64,000 bases of DNA, taken from NCBI GenBank assembly GCA_028751875.1, contig CM054145.1, positions 45,477,754 through 45,541,753 on the forward strand, given 5' to 3'. Origin of the DNA: Rapana venosa (Eukaryota; Mollusca; Gastropoda; Neogastropoda; Muricidae). The notes below the pieces were generated by a model. The model was given only the letters and a program-made list of their open reading frames with translations. It had not been told where the DNA came from and made no database searches. Shown here in pieces: positions 23,947 through 35,200 of the stretch; the stretch's first letter is position 1, and every line of letters starts with the position of its first letter. Position numbers and translations under genes: made by a program.

Positions 23947-25164
23947 CAAGACAAAACTTCTGCTGTTGCAAGCCAGGAATTTTGTAATTAAAACAAAAAG
24001 CCTTGTCAATTTTTTTTAATCTGGTTTTATAGATGTCCATACATGGTATGGCCACTTTTTTAAAAACTTGCATTACTTTAGGGGAGAATGCCAGTGAAAA
24101 ATTAAGACTTTTTCATGGCAAGTACATTTCTAAATTTTCAGAGTTACCCTCATCAAATGAAGATATTGTGAGCAAATCCCCACAAGTTCACTACACCAAT
24201 ATTGCTATTCAGAGAGACTGATTGTTACATGATGCCTCTTCTGGGGAATGAATCTCAATTTTTGGATGGACTGTATACTGTTTTTGAAGCATCAAAATGG
24301 TGTCTATCCCAAACCGGTTATAATTTTTGCCAAAGTTGTCTTCCGTTGATAGAAGACGGTTACTTCATTTGTTGAGATATATCAGGGTTATCTGTTTGGG
24401 GTGTTTTTGTTTGGGTTTTTTCCTTACGTTATTTGTTGCTTCATTTCTCCTGAACAGTATTGGTTGATGTTGACCATACCCCAAAGTGGCCAAAAGGATA
24501 TAATTTTTTATTGTTCAAATTATTTGAAAAATTGTGTCCATATTGTAAAGAGTATGGGCAATTTATTTTTTGCAAATGCTGTATACGGTTTTTGTTTTGG
24601 CGTTTTTTGCTGGCTTTTTAAGCTTGGATTTTGTTACTTTGCTATTAAGAGATTTTGGATGCAAGCAGGGGTTCAAGACTCGAGAATACTTTGTCTCAAC
24701 TAGAGAAATTGAGTGGCATTTTAAAATTACAATTACACAGCATGCGTTATTAAACCATGCAGATTAAGAAATAACACAATATTTTAAAAGCTGACAACAA
24801 TCTGTCATTTGCGCATGCGCACGCACACACAATGGGTTTGGGGACAGGGATAAGGAAGCAATTTAGGGATCATCATAAGTGTTTTTAAGAAGTGTGTATA
24901 TGTGATCGATTGGTACTTAGCTTTTTATATGGACAATTCTCATCTGTTGGTATCACTGGGTGCCGTGTTGGCCGCTACAGTTACTGATACCCATCGTGTT
25001 CTCCACCATTTGTTTCTGGTCTTGGCTGGCCCTGGTGACTTCATGGATTCTCGTGCCGTTAGATTGGTGGTGATGTTGGCAATAAGAGAAACTGGGTAGT
25101 TCGTCTTTTTCCCTTTTGGCTTCAGTCTTGCCATCGTTTATCTCGCATAGCCAACATAACATTT
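23947..25164. other. Non-coding DNA
   Basis: No gene accepted. A 62-codon open frame at 24033-24221 and a 65-codon one at 24902-25099 have no recognised domain. Confidence 0.5.
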
Positions 25165-25465
25165 TCTTTCACTTAGTAATAAGTTTTCTTCGCAATGGTC
25201 AATGAAGGTGCAAAAATTCTCACCTGGCCTACATATCTTCATTCTTTCACTTGTTAAGTTTTCTTGGCTGTTATCTATGAAGGTGATAAAATTGTCTTAC
25301 GTGGCCTAAATATGTTAATTTTCTTTCACTTATTAATGATAGTTTTCTTAGCTGTGGTCTATGATGGTCTATGAAGGTGACAAGTTTCTCACATGGCCTA
25401 CAAATCTTCCATTTTCTTTCACTTATTAATGATAGTTTTCTTGGCTGTGGTCTATGAAGGTGATA
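25165..25465 (+). repeat. Tandem repeat, ~70-95 bp unit, four copies
   Basis: Units contain TTTCTTTCACTTATTAATG, AGTTTTCTTGGCTGTGGTC, TATGAAGGTGA and CATGGCCTACAAATCTTC. The third copy has an internal duplication of GGTCTATGA. Confidence 0.85.
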
Positions 25466-25649
25466 AAAAGTTCTTCATTCATACTCTACACTTTTCCAAT
25501 CATATTTTGAAGTACAAAAAGTCTGTTGTTCCTCTGTTCTGTGGCCTTTCTGACAGTGATGTTCAAACACTACCATATTTCATCTTGTTTTAAGTTATAA
25601 GTAGCAGGATTTTACTTGCATGACAAGTAAGGACTACTGTTATGTAATC

Positions 25650-25885
25650 ATTTGCATTTTTTAAATCTCTGCTCTTGTGGTGCATGACAAATTCTTGTAA
25701 CTTCCAGTCTACTGGCCACTGACCAGTCTTGGATTTTACGGCTTGGGTAGTGCATGGCTTTCAGCCCACCTCTTGGTTCAGGAATGTTACTGAGGCCTGG
25801 TGACTTTCTGCACTTAACTCTTCGATGGCTGTCTTGACTAAACTTAGAGGTTCTGGCTCTTAACTCAGTATTGATTGTGCCGATT
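25650..25885 (-). mobile_element. LINE reverse-transcriptase relic
   Basis: Across minus-strand frames one reads the KSPGLSNIP region, then ALHY-like text, GQWPVDWKLQEFVM and HHKS, which correspond to the LINE motif series from the 'GKSxGxDxIP' to the 'W..DWK...F' block. It is frameshifted and short. Confidence 0.55.
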
Positions 25886-26084
25886 TTTTTTTTCACACTT
25901 TTTTTCATTTTTATGGAAAGAAATGCACCCAACAATCATAAAATCAACATACAAATTCATCTGTATAAATGCTTACATACAAGGCTTAAACATATTTATT
26001 CATACATTTATTGATTTGAGCATACACGCACAATTTTATGACGATACATCGTCCTCAAATGTTCATTTCATGCAGACTCCTTCA

Positions 26085-26620
26085 AGGTCCTGTTTTGTGA
26101 TGTTTCACCAGATAATTTAAACTTCCTGAGAGACTTTAAACTGCCTGAGAGACTTGGACATTTTCCGTCTGATAAAATTATATGTTATGTCATAGTTGCT
26201 CACTCTAAGGAGGTTGGTTTTGAGGATGCAAGTTTTGGTTTTTTTGGAGGTGCAAGTTAGGTGCCGTGTCATTTATTTGGTTCTCCCACAATGTGATAAC
26301 TGTCCTGGGTTGAATCGTATGGTTGTTTGTCATTCCTCGTATGGACATAAGGAATGACCATACTGTTTATTTTGATTGGTATAGAGCTGCACGGTTTTAA
26401 TCTGAGATTGTGTTAGATAGTTGACAGTATTAGGTGTTTCGAACCAGTGAAAATTGCTGGAGCCACTGAAATCTAATGAAGTGACAGTCCTGATATGGCT
26501 TTTGTGGTTGGAAGGGTGTAAACAATATGGAATGGAATCTTGAGATTAATACTTTAACATGGCAACAGCCATGATATAGCCTCTGTGGTTATCTAGGCTA
26601 TAGAATGGATTTAAATAAGT
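26085..26620 (-). repeat. Family F copy plus second F end
   Basis: Contains the GATGTTTCACCAGATAATTT segment, TTCTCCCACAATGTGATAAC, GCACGGTTTTAATCTGAGAT, GACAGTCCTGATATGG and a GGAATGGAAT end. A second, shorter F end follows at 26540-26612. Confidence 0.75.
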
Positions 26621-28014
26621 TAAACAAAAAAGTACATCTTCAAAAGAGTAATCCAATATGAGCAGTAAGAGGGTTTTTCATTTTTGGAAAGACATTGATC
26701 TCAACATCCCAAAAGTCAAGCAAGAAACTCTGTATGCAAGAGGCACAAGTGGAAAGCTATCAATCTTTCTGTTATGACTTTTATCACATAGCAACAACGA
26801 AAATACCAAAGGAAACAATTCAGGTCTGCATTTCACATTTTATGAGTAAGACATAAGGAAACCATTTTGTATTAAATCCATACAGGGTGCAGTTTAACCA
26901 TTGTCTTCTTCAGTAAAACACCTAACAATTGCATCGATTTTTAAAAGAATGCATTGTTAGTAAGCACTTAGAAAATTTACATTTATAAATGAAGCTTTTT
27001 CCAGGCAAAATTATAGTCAAGAACATGGTCCATTTTTATATCAACGATATCAGATTTTGTGTGACTGTGAACTGGCACAAGTTTGGCATTTGGATTTAAG
27101 CATTCCATCAACTGTCTTCCAGGTATGTTCACAATGAAAACGGCCCCAGAAGACACGCTCAGAGATATTCATGACAAAAACAATAACTATCCTTTGCGGT
27201 GCCCATTTCCTTCCACACAATAGGAGTTGCAATACTCCCATGAACAATTTGATTTTGAAACCAATTTGATTTTTAGGTCGCTTTAAAGAGTGCCTTTGTA
27301 TTTACACCAATTTTGTCAGATCATCTTTAATCAGTGGTTTCGTGTACTTTTGCCTAAGGCTAGAATGTCATAGCACATCTGTGAAACTTTGTTTGGAGAA
27401 TCCTTGGAGTTGCTAGCTTTGTATCATGAGGGTTGCTCATGACCATTGACATAGACTGTTTTGTTCTTTTATTGACATTTTACGGCTGTTGACAGCCCTG
27501 ATGTGGCCTCTATTGTCGGCCATATGATTCGATAAAACAGGATTGAAATTTGAAGACAAAAGTATTGTTGTGACAGGTTATGGTAAGTTCACATAATTTC
27601 GGAAAAAATTTTTTTCCTTTGAAAAAAGATCAATGGTATAAAGACTTTTTTGGAATCCAGTTGCCATAAGTGATTTTTCATTATGAAATGCTGGTTCTAC
27701 AAAAGCACAAATATGTTTTGCCAACATTTTAAACTATTACTTTTGTAAGGAAGCTTTTCTGGGTATAATCTATTTCTGACTTGTAGTCTTGAAGTTTATT
27801 AACCAGGCGAGTTTTGAAGCTTTGCCGTTTGCTTGATATCTGGTTTATTTAAACGCCATCTTTTATACATCTTATTAGTGTTGATCTGCTAATTCGGCCT
27901 TATTTTTCTTGCAGGACAAACATAAAGCTTATTTTCTGAGGGTTTTGTTTTTGTAATCGTCATGGTAAGGAAGTAAGGTCCAAAGACTGATTTGTAAGGT
28001 CCAAAGACTGATTT
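26621..28014. other. Non-coding DNA; F fragment at 27475-27550
   Basis: Only the F end (GTTGACAGCCCTGATGTGGC) is recognised at 27475-27550. The rest is AT-rich and without a gene. Confidence 0.55.
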
Positions 28015-28325
28015 GTACCAAAGATTTCAGTACTGCAATACTCCAGAAGAAAATTGGGCATTTTCTGTCTGATAGAAGTTAACATGTCGCAGTCATTTAC
28101 TTTAGACAAGGTAGGTTTGGGGTGTTAGTGTTATGTCATTTTAAATGTCACTTGTGTGGATTTCCTACAATGCAGTGACCATCCCTGGTTTGACCCCTAT
28201 GGTTGGCTAGGGTGTTGATTCGAGGAACGACAGAAGTCGGTTTAAATATTGTTTTGACAAGGTGACAGCCCTGGTATGTCCTCTGTGGATGGCTGGGCAG
28301 TAAGTATAATTGTATTGTATTTCAA
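28015..28325 (-). repeat. Family F copy
   Basis: TTTTCTGTCTGATAGAAGT, GGTTTGACCCCTATGGTTGG, AAGGTGACAGCCCTGGTATG and a TTGTATTG end follow in the family order. Confidence 0.75.
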
Positions 28326-30769
28326 TTCGGAAAATGAGGCAAAGTCTAGATCTTCAAGCTTTTTAGCGTCAAGGTTGGGGGTAGTTTTCCGAAATGTTTA
28401 TGGCTTTGAATCATAGTGCCACTATTCAAGTGTGTTGTCTTTGCCTGGACAAAATCTTAGTTTGAAACTGCTGATTTCCGTTTCCAGTCCAACATGACAC
28501 AATCTAGTCTTGGACATAGTTGAGGAAAAGTTTAGTTCTTTAATACAGACATTATTTCAGTGATAGAGAAGGAAAGTTTCAAGGCATTTGCAGAACTTGG
28601 TAAGCAATGTAGAGTTGTGGCTCAAGTACATAAAGCACATAACTATTGATTTGTAGTGGGTGGAGGGGAAATGGTTGCCCCATCTGTTTATTACTATTCG
28701 GGGGGGGGGGGGTCCTAATTGATAGATGCTTTTTTAATTTATTACTTAAAAACTGTTGGCACTTAAATGGGCAGTGGCAGGACCAGTAAAACGACACTAC
28801 TGAGAGAGATGTTTGCAAAATGACCAGCTATAGCAGACTTTACAGCCGTATGGATTAATAAAGTAAATATTGTAAAGAAAACTTACCGTAATGAAGAGTT
28901 TATAATGATTAAAAACAATTTAAGACCTAAGTGGTATATAACTTGAAGAGAGGTAGTGTGTATGTGTGGTTTGAAGGGAAGGGTGATTAAAGGGAAAGTG
29001 TTTTGGACAAATTGGTAAAAATATGCATATTATTTTATAAATGAGGGAGCAGCTGATAGATAACTTTTTGAATAACTTTTTTGACACATGCTTCTTTTTC
29101 TCGCTGGGGATTGATGCTCTAAAAGCACATCTTTATTTTTTTAAGTGAAATAAAAGATCTGAAAGCATCCTGGCAAAATTTTGTTTAAATTCAAACTGCC
29201 CTAAGAATTAATATTATGGTGGGATCGATCATAAAAAGGTACATGCTGTTATGTCGTTGTGCAGTTGTGTCCACATGCATTCAGTCACACATACAGACAG
29301 AACCCTAAACTGCATGCTGTTTAAATTAATCCTAACGCTAACTTTTTAAACTAACCTTGAAGCTTACCCTTTGTTTGGCCAACCAACACAGAACAGAAGG
29401 CATGTGGATACAACGATATATGGACTTAATAGCAGATATCTTTCTCGGCAGTGGAGGAAAAGATGTAGGTTAAAAGAAGGAATATGAACATTTTGATTTA
29501 AAATTCTTTCCCTACAAAGAGCCGTAGTAGTGGCAGTCATTTTCTTTCCTGCCTCGAGCTGCAGAAACATGATTTCCCCTTAACATAGCTGTTTTCTTGC
29601 ATGGCGTGCTAGTGAGCCAGACAGAAAAAAATCCAAAGTAGAGGGTATTTTTTCACACCGTTAGTGACCATAAACGTCTAGAACGTTAAAGACCGAGAAC
29701 GTGTCAGACCAATAGAATGTTCCTCTGAACTGCAAGACCAGTTACTTGTAATATTCTGCACTTGACTGTGCTTGCCATCAGGGTAGGAGCTCGGCCATTC
29801 CACACAGCAGTGTGTTGCGTCTGCTCAGGAGCAAAATTTTAATGCCCGGTGGTGTAGGTAGAGTGAGTTGGGGAAATCGAGGAATTTTTTTTTTTGGGGG
29901 GGGGGGTTCATGTTTTTCAGTAATCAGGTGGAAAATGACTTTGGGGGGTGGTTAGGTGGACGGAGAGTCTAGCATACCATATACAATTTGGTGTTTGTGT
30001 GAATGAAGGAAAACTGGGATGGCTGTAAGTAAATGTGTATGGGAAGAGATGGAGCAAGTTTTTACTTGTTTTAAATGGGTTTTGTTCATGTATACATGTT
30101 TTAGATATATCGAGACAATATTATGTTAAACTTATTATTTGGTGGAGGGGCATTTTAGAGGAAAGGATGTTGAACAGAGGGTTAAAAGTAGTCCAAGTCG
30201 GTGGTCATTTGCTTGTCTGACCCTGAGCAACCTCTTGCAGGAAACGCGTTGCAGTTGCTAAAATTCTTACGTCATAGTTTCTTTGGGTCCAGGAATCGCA
30301 ACCATATAAGATGATGGACCAGAAAGGCATGTCAATAGTTTCCTTTCCTGATGGAGAATAGTGTAGTCTTTCCAGGTGGTGTTTCTTGGCAGGGTGTTTT
30401 GTCAGCCATTATTTCATTCTGTTTGACATCTAATTCCAGCAACATGCAGTAATTTTGTCTTTTTAGGCATTAATCTTCAGACCAACTCTTCTTCCTGATG
30501 AATTTTCTCTGCGTAGACTCTTGTCTCCATGCTAGTTATGTCAGCTAGTTGAGCTGCCATATTTCTACCACCTGTCGTCTCTAGACCCATATCTTCAATA
30601 GGAGACTTCTCTTCACTTGTTTAGTATATACGTTAAAAAGGTGAGGTGAAGCTGCATCCTTGCCCGACTCCTGTAGATAATGAAAAATTATCTTTTTCAA
30701 ATTTTAGTCTAAGAAAGTTAATCCTTCATTTAACATTTCTACTGAAGATAATAGACGATTGATGATAGT
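28326..30769. other. Non-coding DNA
   Basis: About 2.4 kb without a recognised gene. It holds a run of 12 G near 28700 and a T8/G10 stretch at 29887-29906. At about 30235-30720, minus-strand peptides such as 'GVGQGCSFTSPFLTYI' resemble a LINE RT relic, but too weakly to annotate separately. Confidence 0.4.
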
Positions 30770-31352
30770 GTTAACAATAACATGGAATTCATATAGCACT
30801 GCACCTTGTGCCAAAAACGGAAGAGAAAGCAATACTCACCGGGATACACACAGGCCACTCTCACATGACACGCATGCGAGGGAACCCTTTAGTGTGTGAC
30901 TAGTGATGTGCGAATAACCATCGTCTGCTTCTGGAATGTCGAGATGTCCAGGATATTAAGGCTCAAGCATTTTATGGCAGACTCCCTAAATATCCTTTTG
31001 GTGATGTTCCACCAGGCAACATTTTAAACTTCATGGGTGAATCTTGCATTACCCATCTGATATGAGTGAAGATGTCATTGTTATTAACAAAGAGTAAGGT
31101 TGTTTTTAAGAATCTGTTTTGGTTTGATCTGTTTTGTTAATGTGTTTCTTTCATGACATTGTGACCGTCCTAGATTGACCCTTTTGGTTGGCCAGAGCAT
31201 TGACACAAGGAACGTCGGTAGTTGGTTTTAAAGCCTATTTTAATCTGTATATAGTGGCACTGTTTTAATCCAAGATTAAAAACTTTGAGGTGGCAGCCCC
31301 GGTATGACCTGCGTGGTCGGCAGGGCTATAAACAGATTGGATTGAATTGCTT
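30770..31352 (-). repeat. Family F, longest copy
   Basis: On plus it runs from ACATGGAATTCATATAGCAC through CACTCTCACATGACACGCAT, ATGTCCAGGATATTAAGG, GATGTTCCACCAGGCAAC, TTGACCCTTTTGGTTGGCC and CACTGTTTTAATCCAAGATT to GGTGGCAGCCCCGGTATGAC and AGATTGGATTGAATTG. The first 30 bases resemble the CR1-like 3' end in reverse, so in minus orientation F would end with the CR1-type 3' sequence, as expected of a SINE mobilised by that LINE (inference). Confidence 0.7.
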
Positions 31353-31429
31353 GCATTCATTCATTCATACATATGCAACCATTTACAAGGGCTATGAACT
31401 TTGAATTTACACATGCGCGCGTGCGCACG

Positions 31430-31483
<54 letters not shown>

Positions 31484-31950
31484 CAACACACTTAAGCAGG
31501 TGATAGGGGTGGTTCTTGAATGCACGAACAGATAGGGTATAGCAACAGGGAAAGATCCCAAGTGAAATTAAGCCTTGTGGCTGGATATGAAAGAGTAAAA
31601 TATAGGCTTTAGATGAAGGGAGAACACACCACATAGATAGCCCTGAAATGGAGTATTGACAGCTAATGGTAAATCGTTTGAATCTAGGTATGTGTAAGCA
31701 AAGTATCTACAGCAGAAGGGAGGAAACGAGACGGAGTGGATAGGTAGAGACAGCTACAGAGATAAGAGGGTGCAACTTTGTTGAGACTGTATAACAGATG
31801 GATGAACCTGGTAGATCAGCTAAAAGAGAATTACCTAGTCCAAATGTGAAAGATGTAAGGATGGATGTTGCATCAGTGAAGAATATTTTGTAGGGTATAT
31901 ATTTTATCTTTTTATACTCGGCCACGTTTCTATGGTGCATTACATACACT
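31335..31950 (-). mobile_element. CR1-like LINE 3' relic
   Basis: Same order as 148-1574 but uninterrupted: CATTCATTCATACATATGCA, ACCATTTACAAGG, a CA microsatellite (31430-31481), then ORF relics including TDATS, SLLADLPGSSI and STKLHPLISVAVSTYPLR. Confidence 0.75.
31430..31481. repeat. (CA)n microsatellite
   Basis: About 25 CA units at the position where the first CR1-like copy also carries CA repeats. Confidence 0.95.
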
Positions 31951-32059
31951 GGTCCAATGGTTACTTTTTAAGTTTAATTGATATGTGCAAGTCTGTATTC
32001 TATAAGAATCCATCAATTTCCAAAAATCTTTGCATTCAATGGATTTAAGTAACGACCGA

Positions 32060-32447
32060 CCATTTGACAAAGTGACATTTGTTTGGTGTAGTCTTGTCAG
32101 CTTCAGTTAAAGGTGGTTGATGTTTCGAACTTTGGTGACAGCACATGTAACTGCATTACATTCCAGCAGGTAGTGCACAACTTTTCCATCTCTATTGAAA
32201 GGCAATTCATTGGGGTATTGGTGTTATGTCATTTATGTGGTTTTGCTGCCATGTGGTGACCCTCCTGGGTTAACCCTTCATTGTTGGCTATGGTGTTGAT
32301 GTGAGGAATGACAGTAGATTTGGTTTTAAACCATGTTTGTCTTATATACCTGCACAGTTTTAATCTGATATTTAAATTTTAACAAGATGACAGTTCTGAA
32401 ATGGCCTCTGGTCAACAGAGCTATAAACAAGTGGATTTGATTGGATT
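32060..32447 (-). repeat. Family F copy
   Basis: GGTGTTATGTCATTTATGTG, ACCCTCCTGGGTTAACCCTT, TGCACAGTTTTAATCTGAT, AGATGACAGTTCTGAAATGG and GGATTTGATTGGATT are in family order. Confidence 0.75.
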
Positions 32448-32699
32448 CTCCTGCCCCATTAATAATTGCATACACTGCATTGAGATGGAACAGGTGTAAA
32501 ATTGCTTTGGTATGGATCCAGGGGCACATCGGCATTTGAAGCAACAAAACGGTTGACCGACTTGCCAAGAGTGCCACAGAGGAGGATATGTCTACCGTGC
32601 TATACATAGGTCTGAAACATAAAAGCAAATGTTGCGCACTGCCCCTCTGCCAAAAGGAATGGAACACTTGGACAGTAAACTTTTCCAGATTCGCCCTAA

Positions 32700-33215
32700 C
32701 TTGAAAGAAGTCCTCCCACTGTGTACCAAAAACAGAAGGGAAGAAACGGTGCTCACAGGCTATACATGGGCCATTCTCATAATTATTATATAACCACTCG
32801 TGTTCTTTTGCTCAAAGGCAAGGGAAAACCATGGTGTGCGACTTGTGATGTGCAAAGAAACGCCTGCCTCTGAATTGTCAAGATGTCCAGGATATTAGGT
32901 AAAAGCATTTAACTGCAGACTCCCAAAAGATACTTTTTTATGTTCCATCAGACATGTTTTAACTTTATGAGAGAATTGGCCTTTTTTTGTCTGATATAAG
33001 TGGAGATGTCATAGTTGGTTGCTTTTGGAGCACTGTTCTTCCCCTTTGCAGGGGAACAGTAAACAAACAACAAATATCGAACTTACACAAAAAATGTGCA
33101 CATACCACCTGAATAATAAGTTTTATTCCGAGATTTAAAATTTTATGAGGTGACAGCCCTGATCTAGCCTTTTGGTTTTGCAGGGCTATAAACAGATTAT
33201 ATTGGAATACACACA
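32700..33215 (-). repeat. Family F copy
   Basis: Runs from AGAAGGGAAGAAACGGTGCT through AAGATGTCCAGGATATTAGG and ATGTTCCATCAGACATG to AGGTGACAGCCCTGATCTAG and AACAGATTATATTGGAAT. The central part is partly replaced by unrelated sequence. Confidence 0.7.
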
Positions 33216-33224
33216 TACACAAAC

Positions 33225-33600
33225 CACACCACTTTTACAGAGATCAGTTTTGATAGCAGGAAGAGAAGACTGATATAGATCCTGAGGCAGAGTTCCAGAC
33301 AAAAGGAGCTAAATGTGGAAGGGCACGCTGGCTATAAGATTTCATGTTTGTTTGAGGTATTAAGAAGGTATACGGTTCTGAGTTTGGTCAAAAGTTGTTT
33401 AGGTAGGTACGTCTGAATAATGTGCAAAAAGAGGTAACCAGTGGAGTGAGGACAGAAGTGAAGTTGGAAAATCCGGAATGCCAAACTGTTGCATTAAAAA
33501 TGCTTTGACTGTCCCTATTTTTGTCTGAGATGTCCCTATTTTTGTCTGAGATTAATCCAAGCATGTAGCACTCTGAGCCAAAATATTCTGTTTGCGAACA
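33225..33600 (-). mobile_element. CR1-like LINE relic
   Basis: Matches the pattern of 985-1574: GGCAGAGTTCCAGACAAAAGG, GAAGGGCACGCTGGCTATAA and AAGAGGTAACCAGTGGAGTG correspond to the plus-strand view of the RT C-terminus. Confidence 0.55.
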
Positions 33601-33849
33601 ACCAGTTATCCACAATTACAATAAGGGCTGTGAATATGCTAGCAACTTACATATTTGTAAGATTATGTCTTAGGCTCTCCACATTAACTGATATTATTGT
33701 CATTTATAAGCTATGTTGTCCAGATGCTTGTTGCACGACTTTTAGATCAATAATCTCTAGGCCACCATTTTGGATTTCCAGCATTAACAATTTTCATCTT
33801 TTCAAACGCTTTTTTATTGTCACTTTTTGCACACAGTGTTAAGTTCTGT

Positions 33850-34225
33850 AACAACTTCTTTTAAGGGAACATTTTTATGTGCCATTTGTGTTATTCTCCC
33901 ACACGCTGACTATCCTTGATTGACTTGATGGTTGGTCAGGGCATTAGTACAGGGAACAACGGAAGAGTTTATTTGATAACTGTTTTAATCTGTATGTAGT
34001 TGCACAGTTTTACACTGAAATTTAAAATGGTACAAGATGACGGCCCCCATATGGCCTCTGTGGTCGACAGGGCTATAAACAAGATACGATTGAATTGGTT
34101 TTTGCACCTTGGACTAAGGGGAGTTCATTCAGTTCTAATTCTTGGATCTAAATTGTAACGGACAGCCCTGATATGGCCTTTGTGGTCTGCTGGGCTATAT
34201 AATTATTGGATTGGATCGGCTTGGC
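33850..34225 (-). repeat. Two family F ends in tandem
   Basis: The first ends near 34100 (GACGGCCCCCATATGGCCTC, then ACAAGATACGATTGAATTG). The second, a short end only, lies at 34155-34225 (GGACAGCCCTGATATGGCC, ATTGGATTGGATCGG). Confidence 0.75.
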
Positions 34226-34637
34226 TTGTAACTTATTCATGTACTTTTTCTGACACCACTGCATATTGAGAGTTCGATTGTTATTTTGCTTAGTTTTCAG
34301 TTGCGAGGATTGAGATGGCAGAATTCTGACTTAAATGTTGAGATGGCATTCTTCAATTAAGGCGACAAATTATCTTTTATAAGACTATTGTTTAACTTCC
34401 ACTCTGAGGGACTGCTTAATATTAATTATAATGGCAATACCAAAAATAAAATGAGATTTATATAGTGATATATCTTGTGAAAAAAAGCTCTTGCATTTAA
34501 ATTGTTCGCACACATACAACCATTCACAAATATTAACAAAATAAAGCTTCCTCAAACACACATGCGCACGCACACACAACACATGAAAGTAACGCACTTT
34601 AGGTGGGGGTGGCTGTTGAATGTGTGGTAGAAATGGT

Positions 34638-34835
34638 TTCCCACAAGGCAGTGAGTGTCCTGGGTTGACCCTTTAGGTTGGCCAGGTTGTTGATACAAGA
34701 AACAACGGTAGAGTTAATTTTATACCCTGTTTTAATTTGTATATACTATATAGTTGCACAGGTTTAATCTGGAATTGTTTCAAGGAGACAGCCCTGATAG
34801 CCTATGTGGTCGGCAGGGCTATAATTAAGATTGGA
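34638..34835 (-). repeat. Family F copy inserted in CR1 relic
   Basis: TTCCCACAAGGCAGTGAGTG to GGAGACAGCCCTGATAGCC and AAGATTGGATTGGAGAG. The flanking CR1-like sequence resumes directly after it. Confidence 0.75.
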
Positions 34836-34954
34836 TTGGAGAGATCTTGGGCTGAAAATGTGCTTTTAAGGCTGGATTTGAAAGAACTGTAGGCTTTGGG
34901 GGAGGGAGGGGGGGATCATTCAGTCAGGTGGATCAGAAATGAGCAACAGTGGAT

Positions 34955-35035
34955 TGTTTGAATTGGTGACAGCCCCAATATGGCTTCTGTGTAGTCAGCG
35001 GGGCTGTAAACAAGATTGGATTGGAATGGATTTTA
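34955..35035 (-). repeat. Short family F end inserted in CR1 relic
   Basis: GGTGACAGCCCCAATATGGC, GGGGCTGTAAACAAGATTGG and ATTGGAATGGA, with CR1 sequence (TTTAAGTATCTGCAGCAGAA) resuming after it. Confidence 0.75.
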
Positions 35036-35200
35036 AGTATCTGCAGCAGAACGCAGGGAAGGAGATGGAGTGTACAAGTCCAGACAGTCACATAGACAGG
35101 AGGGTGCAGTTTGTTCCTAGACATTTATAACCAGTGAAGAGACAGCAAGGGAGAAATCTGGTTGTGTTGGCAAGACTAAAAGGGAAAGAATTAACATAAA

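Larger units (their letters stand above)
34440..35200 (-). mobile_element. CR1-like LINE relic interrupted by two F elements
   Basis: The 3' end (GAGATTTATATAGTGATATA) begins at 34450. It is followed by the UTR with CACACATGCGCACGCACAC, an F insertion at 34638-34835, RT-tail sequence from 34840 (TTTTAAGGCTGGATTTGAAA), a second F end at 34955-35035, then more RT tail to about 35200. Confidence 0.7.

Noticed and set aside
24033..24221. 62-codon open frame preceded by an acceptor-like TTTTATAG
   Set aside because: No recognised domain, no matching donor or phase partner; it could be chance.
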